Assembly: GCA_047967505.1 (NCBI GenBank)
Contig: CM106538.1
DNA length: 64,000 nt
From: Dipteris shenzhenensis
Taxonomy: Eukaryota; Polypodiophyta; Polypodiopsida; Gleicheniales
Reading direction: 5' to 3' (one strand)
Below are positions 57,006 to 64,000 of the stretch, piece by piece; the stretch's first letter is position 1; the number at the start of each line of letters is the position of its first letter. Both the position numbers and the translations under genes were made by a program. Under the pieces are notes generated by a model. It was given only the letters and a program-made list of their open reading frames with translations. It did no database searches and was not told the DNA's origin.

Positions 57006-57484
57006 CCTTGATGAGGGACGCTCATTCTTGTAAAGCTACCTAGCTAGTATTTTGATATTTCCCTCTCATCCCTTCTTTCAAATAAAGTATGGTTCTCTTC
57101 CCTTGATGTCTACATCTCAACATTCCTCCTCCTATCATGTACATGCTTCTCTTCCCCCTCTCCTTTTCCCCCTTGTGTCATAGTCTCCCTTTTCCTTCCC
57201 TCCACTTCTAATTCCTTTTTCACTCCTATAACATCCCTTCGCCCTCATGATCTCCTCTTCTCTATGGCCTTTGAACGTCGCCATTCTTAGCCTCTAGCCT
57301 CTGGTCTCGATTACTTTTTTGACTAAAAGTTTTGATGTGGCTGCTGGGATACGAATCTCCATGGCTAGTGGCAAATCTTCTACCCGTACGGGTTACATCT
57401 ACAAAACTATGCCATCTGTGCTCTTTCTAAGCTACTGCGCGTGCATTCGATTCGTACGTCTCCTGTGCGATAGTTTTTTTTGGG
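57006..57484. other. No gene recognised
   Basis: CT-rich non-coding DNA. Confidence 0.5.
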
Positions 57485-57852
57485 CTGCTGCGACTTCTAG
57501 TTGTGGATAGTTTTCTGCGTTCACCCGTGCTACAGTTCTCAGGACTGCTACGACTTCTGGTTGTGGACAGTTTTCTATGTTCACTTGCGCAACAATTCTC
57601 TGCGATGTTTGGTTGCGGACAGTTTTCTGCGTTCACCTGTGCGACAGTTCTCAGGACTGCTGCGACTTCTGGTTGCGGACAATTTTCTGTGTTCACCTGC
57701 ACGACAGTTCTCTGTGACTTCTGGTTGCGGACAGTTTTCTGTGTTCACCTGCGCGATAGTTCTCTGCGACTTCTGGTTGTGGACAGTTTTCTGCGTTCAC
57801 CTACGTGATAGTTCTCTGGACTGCTGCGGCTTCTGGTCGCGGACAATTTTCT
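57485..57852. repeat. Seven-copy minisatellite, 52-60 bp units
   Basis: Each unit has (CTGCTG)CGACTTCTGGTTGCGGACA, TTTTCTGCGTTCACCTG and CGACAGTTCTC. Two plus frames and one minus frame stay open across most of it, including a 117-codon frame, because the unit contains few stop-forming words. I do not regard these as genes. Its place just upstream of the gypsy ORFs suggests it may be part of that element's leader. Confidence 0.85.
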
Positions 57853-57971
57853 GAGCCCCTGCAAAACTGTAACAGCAGATCCCGTGCCCCCCTCTCTCTC
57901 CTCTTCTTCTTCTTCTCTTTCTCTTTCTCTTCTCCTTCTCCTCTCCTCTCCTCTCTTTTTATTAAAGAGTA
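57853..57971. other. Pyrimidine-rich tract
   Basis: CTCTTCTTCTTCTCTTTCTC-type text, about 65 bases, possibly the tail of the minus-strand SINE-like head next to it. Confidence 0.5.
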
Positions 57972-58030
57972 GGATTGGAACCCAAGACCTCCCCCTTCAC
58001 AAAAGAAAGTCTTATCATTGGGCCAACAAG
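57972..58030 (-). ncRNA. tRNA-derived SINE-like head (Au-type)
   Basis: The minus strand reads TTGGCCCAATGATAAG (box A; 58026-58011) and GTCTTGGGTTCCAATCC (box B; to 57972). The text between, AAGACTTTCTTTTGTGAAGG, resembles plant Au-type SINE heads (C-C-C-A-A-T-G-G-T-A-A-A...G-T-C-T). A purine-rich tail follows on the minus strand. Likely a SINE copy. Confidence 0.55.
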
Positions 58031-58208
58031 TTGGAAGTGGTAAAAATGTAATGATTTTTGTTCATATATTGAAATCGCGGGAACTGTAACTCTCTAACCG
58101 TAGGGAGTTTGCTCTTGCTGTAAAAAGCAAAAATACTTCATTTTATGTGCTCTATCCACATCTCTTGCTAGATCACTGATTTAGAACTTCTCCAAGCTCA
58201 CTTCACGG
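58031..58208. other. Short region before the gypsy ORFs
   Basis: No LTR end or PBS recognised. TAACTCTCTAACCGTAGG precedes the first ORF. Confidence 0.4.
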
Positions 58209-58876
58209 ATGCACGCCACACGAAAAGTGTGGACATTTATGTCACTTCTCGATGCGTTTAAGGAATTGGTGCCTGTTCCTCCGCACCTTACGGCTACTAA
58301 TGCACGAGATGTCTTCCTTGATCTTCATGTCGACCTTCAACGGTGGCTGATTGTCTAGTGCATTATTGAAGGAGATGACGGGTGGAATGATACACCGTGG
58401 ATGATTCATGGTGAAGAACTACTGATACACTGGGAGGATTTTGATTTTACTTCTACTCATTGTGCGGTGATCGAACTACTTGCTGCTTCAGAGGTAATTA
58501 AAACGGTGTCCTTCATCGAAGGGTGGGATGCTCCCCAACCTTGGGGGGAGATTTGGTGCATCTGCTTGTTGATTCCTGTGGAAAAGCTCGTCCTGAATGG
58601 TTTATTCACAATCTCATTACAAAGGTTTCTAGGCCTCGGCTATGGTTGGTAATGTTTCGACCAAGGAATCCATTTGTACCTAATCATCCTTTTGTGCCTC
58701 ATTTCGAGCTTCAAATTGTAATTCTTTTTGGGCTTAAGATAAACTATCAACAAAGGATTGCAAGTTTATTTGGTGCTGAACGTTTGGCTCAAGTGTTGAA
58801 TTCTCCCCACCCTCTCCTCCTACCTATCTTGGACTACCGAGAAACTTGGGATGTCCGAATTTTAGTCTTGGTGTGA
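58209..58876 (+). pseudogene. Upstream ORF1 of the gypsy element, function unknown
   Basis: ATG 58209 begins MHATRKVWTFMSLLDAFKEL. The frame holds through VPPHLTATNARDVFLDLHVD, a TAG at 58356 (likely Q or W codon), then EGDDGWNDTPWMIHGEELLI and FIEGWDAPQPWG. At a G6 run (58543-58548) the frame changes and continues VDSCGKARPEWFIHNLI, FRPRNPFVPNHPFVPHFELQ and FGAERLAQVLNSPHPLLL. The stop TGA at 58874-58876 overlaps the next ATG by one base (TGATG). No family recognised. Length would be about 220 residues. Ogre-type gypsy elements also carry an unexplained ORF before gag; any relation is a guess. Confidence 0.6.
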
Positions 58877-59340
58877 TGACATCTTGGATTCTTCAATTTG
58901 ATGGAGCTTACAAACCTTCGACCAAGGCGGCTAGCGTGGGTGTGAAGCTCACTTCACCGGGTGGTGAGGAGTATTGTTATAGCAAGTCTTGACCCGCAAG
59001 TACTTGCAATCAAGCTGAGTACTCGGCGCTCATTTTTGGGCTACAAAAGGCACAAGAACATCATGCCAAGCAATTGGAGGTGCCAGGAGATTCTCAACTA
59101 GTGTGTGAACAAGTTAGTGGAAGGTGGAAGGTGCGGAGCAAAGGCTTGGTTCCACGACATCAACAAGGCTTGGAACTTTGCAACCAATTTGAAGAGGTAA
59201 AAATTCAGCATATCCATCGAGCTCGAAATCTTATTGCTGATTTCTTGGCACGTGAAGCTTGTACTTCAATCACGCATGACGCGAGTGGAAGCGCCACCCC
59301 AACAAAGCCGCAAGCCATGAAGGAGGGTAATCATTTGTAA
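58876..59340 (+). pseudogene. RNase H (archaeal/RVT_3-type) encoded 5' of gag
   Basis: ATG at 58876. Motifs in order are MTSWILQFDGAYKPSTK (first Asp, F-D-G-A), ASVGVKLTSPGGEEYCY, NQAEYSALIFGLQKAQEH (Glu, N-x-A-E-Y-x-A-L), GDSQLVCEQVSGRWKV (second Asp, G-D-S-x-L-V) and IQHIHRARNLIADFLAREA (R-x-x-N-x-x-A-D, last Asp). This is the type I RNase H layout called RVT_3 or aRNH, which removes RNA from RNA/DNA hybrids. All four acidic positions are present. One in-frame TGA at 58990 (CGA or TGG by transition) is the only break. In pol the element's own RNase H has lost its first Asp, so this one could supply the activity. It ends at TAA 59338. Confidence 0.8.
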
Positions 59341-59476
59341 GGAATGCAAAGGTTGTGGTCATCATGAAACTAAGTGTTGGGCATACTTGATACGAGTTCA
59401 CCGACTTCGGCAGATCATCAGGAGGGTTCTCAAGGGCATTGCTCAAAAGAAGGATGCCAGACCGCACACCCCTTGA
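59336..59476 (+). pseudogene. CCHC zinc-knuckle frame following the upstream RNase H
   Basis: Shifted by one frame against the RNase H end, codons 59336-59377 spell CKECKGCGHHETKC, an exact C-x2-C-x4-H-x4-C knuckle as in retroviral nucleocapsids. A basic stretch follows (LIRVHRLRQIIRRVLKG, AQKK) to TGA 59474. It could be the natural C-terminus of the RNase H protein reached by a frameshift (programmed or mutational), since it has no ATG of its own at a useful place. The gag of this element has a separate knuckle. Confidence 0.55.
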
Positions 59477-59618
59477 AGAAATAGCATGGCGACTACAAGA
59501 ACTGGAAGAAGCTGAAGGTGATGTGCAAGCTCTCCAACTATTGACATTTGTCATGGCATTCTTGTTTGCCTTGATGAACAACCTCATGCAACGCCGCGCC
59601 TCTAACCCTTGTAAGTAA
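59454..59618 (+). CDS. Small ORF with a hydrophobic segment (54 aa), function unknown
   Basis: MPDRTPLEEIAWRLQELEEA, then LLTFVMAFLFALMNNLMQ (about 18 hydrophobic residues, a possible membrane span), then RRASNPCK and TAA. It overlaps the end of the knuckle frame. Acidic amphipathic helix followed by a membrane-like helix. It may be a short protein of the element or chance; no stop inside. Confidence 0.35.
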   Translation: MPDRTPLEEIAWRLQELEEAEGDVQALQLLTFVMAFLFALMNNLMQRRASNPCK

Positions 59619-59823
59619 TGATCGATGTGATATCATGAGGGTTGGTCCTTTTAAGATTGTTTATGTGCTATTCTATGCTGAAGATTCTTCTCGTGTAATA
59701 TTTCACACTATACCAGTCACACCCTACCCTGCCTATGTGTGCTTTTTGGATGTATCTTCACTCGATTTTTAGTTCAAGCTTCCTCTTACTATTGTTCAAG
59801 CCCCTCTTTTCCATCTTCCAAGC

Positions 59824-61854
59824 ATGGCTGACATTCTCGTGTTTTGTGGACGGGTAGAAGAAAATCCAAATGAGTATTTCGTGGCCTTCAAGCGCCATTG
59901 TGTTTCTCTCAACTTTCTTACTGAAGACAGATGGCTATTGGTTCTTCCCACATTTCTAGAGGGTTTGGCTCAAGTGTGGTATGAGAAGCAAACCGAAGAC
60001 GTTCGCCAAAGCTAGCCAAGGTTGACAGTAGCAATGATTGAGTATTTTGGCAAAGAAGAGGAGCCGGAGAATGTGTACCTATAGGTGGCAAACTTAAAGC
60101 AGTCAAAAGGTGAGACGGCACGTCGATATGTGGATCGAGCGGCCGTGCTCCTGGACCGTTTGATTGCCACACAGGAGGACAATGCCAGGTTTCGAGCTAG
60201 AATGACTCAGCATGTGCTGGGCTACCTTGCAGCAGGAGCGAGTGATGAATTCTGGCTCAAGCTTAAATGGGAGAATCCAGAAACTATGGTGCTAGCACAT
60301 GAGATTGCTCAAAAGTTTGATAAAGTTCAGTCTGACCCTGCTTCAAAGAAGACGATTGTCCCTCCGCATCCCCCTCAATTCCTGCAACAACAACTTGGGG
60401 GGTCTAACTCAGGGGCATACCCCCACCCCTCATCAGGGATGTATCCACCGCCTCCACCTCAAATGTATGGTCCTCCCTTAGATGCTTACCCTCAACAAGG
60501 TGGGTATCCTCATCCTCAGCCTCGAAGATTTCCCCAGCCTCGCCCACGAGCCCCCCTCCTCTCTACCCTCGTGGCCCCTCCAACTAAAGAGGCCCCCCCT
60601 GCAACAGAACCTGGAGTCAATGACCTAGCCAAGGCCCTGAATGATCTTTGGCTTGAGATGATGGGCATCAGAAATGAAGCCAACCACCCTCCAAGAGACT
60701 GTGCTAATGTTGTATGCTATGAGTGCCACCAAAAGGGTCATTATCGCACAGAATGCCCCAATATTCCGAGGGTGAATCTTCTAAGTGAGTCGGGCAGTGA
60801 GGATTCTGATGTAGAGATCCTTGACCTCGGGAAAAGAAGTCGTGCTACCTCGAACCCCTCTCCAAACCGTGGACCGGGCTGCCCCAGGAAGAAGGTGTCC
60901 TTCTCAGAGCCCTCAGATGCTGAGATGGCAGACCCACCAACAGAGAAGACTAAAAGATCTCGCAAGAGTAAGTGGTCACCCTCGGATTTTCCCATCGGCT
61001 CAGGGCAAGAGGACTATTCGGTCGTTCAGGACCTTGCTCATCGGTCTTTGAGCATCACCCTCCCTCAACTAATAGCATTAAGCCCTAAGGTGAGACGTGA
61101 GCTACAACAAGGTCTCTCAACAAGGAAGAGCAAGAAAAAGGGAAAGGTACGAGAGGTATCTTCTATCTCTGAAGAAATTTATCGGCACCCACACATAGTA
61201 GATGTCATCATAGATAATTGCCGTGTCAAAAATGTGTGTGTTGATGGGGGAGCTGCATGTAATATCATGGTGCCCCGAATCATGAAGAAATTAAAATTGA
61301 AATGTACAAGGCATTCCTCCACTCGAATCAAGGTAGCAGATAGTCGACGACTCGCCACCATGGGAGTCATTGAGGATTTGCCCATCACTGTCAATGGGTT
61401 GACCACCACTATTAATTTCTATGTAGTGGACATTGAAGATACAGGCAGAAGTTACCCAGCCATACTCGAGAGACCATGGTTGAGAAAGAGTGATGCAGTC
61501 AGCTATTGGAAGACAGGACACATGTCTTTTGGTGCTTCGAAGGAGAAGATCCCAGTGCAACCTGGTGCCATGGAACCGGAAGAAGAAGAGGAGCATGACA
61601 GTGATACTCTCTCATCCTTAGTGTCTGAGTCCATGGAAGAATCAGACGGGGGGGAGGAATTCTCAGAGGAGGAAGTTTACTTGGTGGGGGTGTCTCCGAC
61701 CCTGCCACCTACAGAAAAGATAACAGCTAGTCCTCAACAGCTCGAATCAATGCTTTCTCCAGACCTCACTCAAGTGAGAAAGATGAGTTTCTTGAAATGT
61801 TCAAATATTTCCCTGACCTCTTTGCAACTAGCTACCACCACCTTCGCCATGTGA
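59824..61854 (+). pseudogene. Gypsy gag and protease
   Basis: ATG 59824 (MADILVFCGRVEENPNEYFV, a gag start). TAG at 60013 and 60082 are each one transition from Gln or Trp. From 60085 the frame is open for 589 codons: the gag core (YVDRAAVLLDRLI), a Pro/Gln/Tyr-rich linker (60360-60600), the zinc knuckle CYECHQKGHYRTEC, a Lys-rich region, then protease VCVDGGAACNIMVPR (DGGA in place of DSGA, as is usual in gypsy relatives) and an acidic linker. Pol continues after a frame change at about 61775. The long open frame suggests fairly recent activity. Confidence 0.88.
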
Positions 61855-64000
61855 CTGCCATAGAGCACAAGATAGAGCTAAAGCCTGATGCAAAGCCTGT
61901 GGCTCAGAAGTATCGAAGATTAGGGCCCCTGTAGACCAATGCTTTGCACTCAGAGTTGTAGAAGCTTGTAGAGGCTGGGTTTATTGTTCCGGTTCACAAT
62001 ACTGAATGGGTTTCACCAGTGGTAGTCATCCCAAAGAAAAACAACAAGTGGCGGGTCTGCATCGACTATAAGAAACTCAATGCTGCCACCAAGAGGGATC
62101 ATCATCCTCTGCCCTTTCAAGACCTCATTCTTGAGAAGGTAAGTGGTCATGAGATGTATACTTTCTGTGATGGTTACTCTGGGTTTTATCAAATCAGAAT
62201 TGCCGAGGACGATGTGCTTAAAACCACATTTGCCACGCCCTGGGGGACATTTGCATTCAAAGTAATGCCATTTGGCCTCACCAATGCTCCTGCTACCTTT
62301 CAAAGATTTATGCAGATGGTGTTTGCTCCTTATTTGGGGGATTTCTTGGAAGTGTTTTTAGATGATTTCTGTATATTCTCGTCATGTAAGGAGCACATCA
62401 TGAAGGTTAGATTGGCCTTCCAAAGGGTCAATGATGCAAATGGCAGTCTCAATCCTGAAAAATGCACCATTGGAGCCACTCAAGGGAGGTTATTGGGACA
62501 TGTTGTCTCATCTGAGGGCATCAAGCCTGACCCCGAGAAGGTAGAAGCCATCCTCAAGCTCCCCCCACCTACAACCAAACATCAGGTACACTCATTTGTC
62601 AATCTAGCAGGATACTATCGTTGCTTCATTGATCAATATGCTACTTTGACACGGCCCATGACTATGCTATTAAAAGATGGGGTTGATTTCTCTTGGGATG
62701 AGGATTGTGATCATGGGTTTGCACAAATCAAGAATGCTCTGGCTTCAGAACCCATTCTACGCAATCCAGACTGGTCAAAGACCTTCTATATCAATCCTGG
62801 CTTTGGTGAGCACACTCTGGCAGGTATTCTTCTCCAGCAAGGGGAGGATCGGTTTATGTATCCCATTCGATTTGCTTCTCGACAATTGCTCGACACTGAG
62901 CAATGCTATTCAGAGGCCGACAAGCATGCCTTGTCTTTGGTATTTTGCATTGAGAAATTTAAGCATTATGTGGCTGGAAAGTCCTTCTTTATACTCACTG
63001 GCACTGGTCTTGCAAAGCAGATTCTTCAATCACCAAATCCCATGGGTCGGTTGGCCAAATGGTTGGCAGTTCTACAAGAATATGATTTTTCTTTCAAAAT
63101 TGTAAAAGGGGGTTGTTCAAACTTGAAGAATGCTTTGATTGATTTAGAGGAGTGCCTTGATGTAACCCTGGTAGTAGCCATAGAAGTTGGGGATCCTTGG
63201 TATGGTGGTATCTACAAGTTTTTGACCACTTTCTCCTTTCCTTCAGAAAGTACTAGCTATGAGAGAAAGAAGATCCGCAGAGATAGTAGGCGCTACACCC
63301 TCCTTGATGGGGCATTGTACCATCAAGGCATGGATGGGGTACTCAGATGGGCCATTGATGCAGATGAAGTGCCTAAGATATTGAAGCATTATCATGATGG
63401 ATTTTGTGGAGGCCACTATGCCAGTGACTATACCGCTAAGAAGATTTTACATGCTGGATACTATTGGCCGACCTTGTTCAAGGATGTCACTTTGTATTGC
63501 AAAACCTGTGAACCATGTCAATTCTTTGGTAGGAAGGATTTGCATCCTAGGCAACATCACCCAGTGATGTCCATCCATCTGTTTCAGAAGTGGGGAATAG
63601 ATTTTGTCGGACCCTTGCCCATGACTGCCTACAAAAAGAAGTATCTTTTGGTAGCCACTCAGTATGTCACTAAGTGGGTTGAAGCTATCGCCCTCTCTGC
63701 TGCAAATGGCAAGGCAGTTTCAAATTTCATATTTGAACGTATCTGCACAAGGTTTGGGACACCCATGGAGATAGTCTTTGACCATGGGAGTCCATTCTTA
63801 AATGAAGCAGTGGAGTTACTCATGGATCACATGGGCATTGATCATCACACTTCTAGCATCTATTATCCAGCATCCATGGGTCAAACAAAGCGGACCAATG
63901 GCCTCCTTTGTAAAACCATGGGAAAAATGGCCGTAGGGAATAGGAGCCAATGGGATCAGAAGGTCACTGAAGCAGTGTGGGCTTACAACATCACTCATAA
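61776..64000 (+). pseudogene. Gypsy RT, RNase H and integrase, continuing past the window
   Basis: SEKDEFLEMFKYFPDLFA opens the RT frame. TAG at 61932 and 61959 (CAG each); then no stop to 64000, about 680 codons. RT: WRVCIDYKKLNAATKRDHHP, CDGYSGFYQI, VMPFGLTNAPATFQRF, FLDDFCIFS (F-L-D-D box). RNase H: TFYINPGFGEHTLAGILL, where the usual D-A-S reads N-P-G so the first catalytic Asp is missing, then EQCYSEADKHALSLVF. Integrase: H-H-C-C finger (HYHDGFCGGHY...CKTCEPCQ), WGIDFVGPL, FDHGSPFLNE and PASMGQTKRTNGL, where the third catalytic residue (Glu of G-Q-x-E) reads Lys. The integrase is probably inactive in this copy. Confidence 0.9.

Larger units (their letters stand above)
58209..64000 (+). 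mobile_element. Ty3/gypsy retrotransposon with extra ORFs 5' of gag, running off the window
   Basis: Order on the plus strand: ORF1 of unknown function (58209-58876), RNase H (58876-59340), zinc-knuckle frame (59336-59476), small hydrophobic ORF (59454-59618), gag-protease (59824-61854), then RT, RNase H and integrase (61776 to the window end). The RT-RNase H-integrase order is that of Ty3/gypsy. Tat-type plant gypsy elements are known to carry an additional archaeal-type RNase H, but after the original RNase H; here it lies before gag. Neither LTR nor PBS was found; the 3' end is outside the window. Confidence 0.8.

Noticed and set aside
57427-57854. 117-codon plus frame and 91-codon minus frame
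   Set aside because: They follow the minisatellite unit and show no domain; treated as repeat artefacts.
1-64000. CRISPR arrays, bacterial operons, organelle genes or rRNA
   Set aside because: Repeat arrays here lack constant repeats with unique equal spacers, no ribosome-binding-site-led operons exist, and no rRNA or plastid/mitochondrial gene text was seen.

Overview
This is nuclear DNA of a land plant with a large, repeat-rich genome. The evidence is plant-type Ty1/copia and Ty3/gypsy LTR elements primed by initiator tRNA-Met (several exact TGGTATCAGAGC sites), a piece of a plant receptor-like kinase, a histone H3/CENH3-like retrocopy and tRNA-derived SINE-like heads. My guess is a fern or another non-flowering lineage, at low confidence; it rests only on the gypsy and transposase-like families looking familiar from such genomes. 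No intact ordinary host gene was found. Almost everything is mobile-element DNA, broken gene copies or low-complexity arrays.

Layout. 1-12 kb: non-coding DNA, microsatellites, tandem arrays built on short recurring words, a long hairpin at 9.6 kb, a coiled-coil/zinc-finger pseudogene on the minus strand (6.5-7.7 kb), LINE-like scraps, and the C-terminal part of an unnamed transposase-like family (3.7-4.5 kb). 12.5-15.6 kb: a small LTR retrotransposon that carries a fragment of a WAK-type receptor kinase and sits inside a minus-strand gypsy gag, which resumes in frame on the other side. 16-22 kb: non-coding, with an array of the palindrome GGCACTAGTGCC. 22.1-23.5 kb: a broken FCP1/HAD-type phosphatase gene. 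23.5-33.3 kb: a copia LTR element with perfect CACAT target duplications, filled with a second LTR/PBS and a second copia gag-pol. 33.4-39.3 kb: another LTR element, with a third (2.1 kb, gag-only, TSD GCAAT) nested in it. 39.3-40.0 kb: a SET-domain-like ORF that continues the locus split by these insertions. 41.3-42.0 kb: the N-terminal part of the transposase-like family. 42.4-49.3 kb: a pile-up of partial copia elements on both strands, including one whose segments are in the wrong order and one LTR with a PPT on its left and a PBS on its right. 49.3-52.1 kb: the 5' half of a copia element, followed directly by a sense-oriented histone H3/CENH3-like retrocopy (52.2-52.9 kb). 53.5-54.9 kb: a third piece of the transposase-like family. 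55.7-57.9 kb: a gutted copia, a minisatellite and a SINE-like head. 58.2-64.0 kb: a gypsy element running off the window, with extra ORFs 5' of gag, among them an RNase H domain with its acidic residues in place.

How it fits together. The window records successive insertions. Most nonsense codons in the LTR-element reading frames can be explained by single C-to-T or G-to-A transitions from CAG, CAA, CGA or TGG, as expected for methylated, silenced DNA. The two items most worth following up are the gypsy element with an RNase H domain and a CCHC knuckle upstream of gag, and the CENH3-like retrocopy abutting a truncated copia element.
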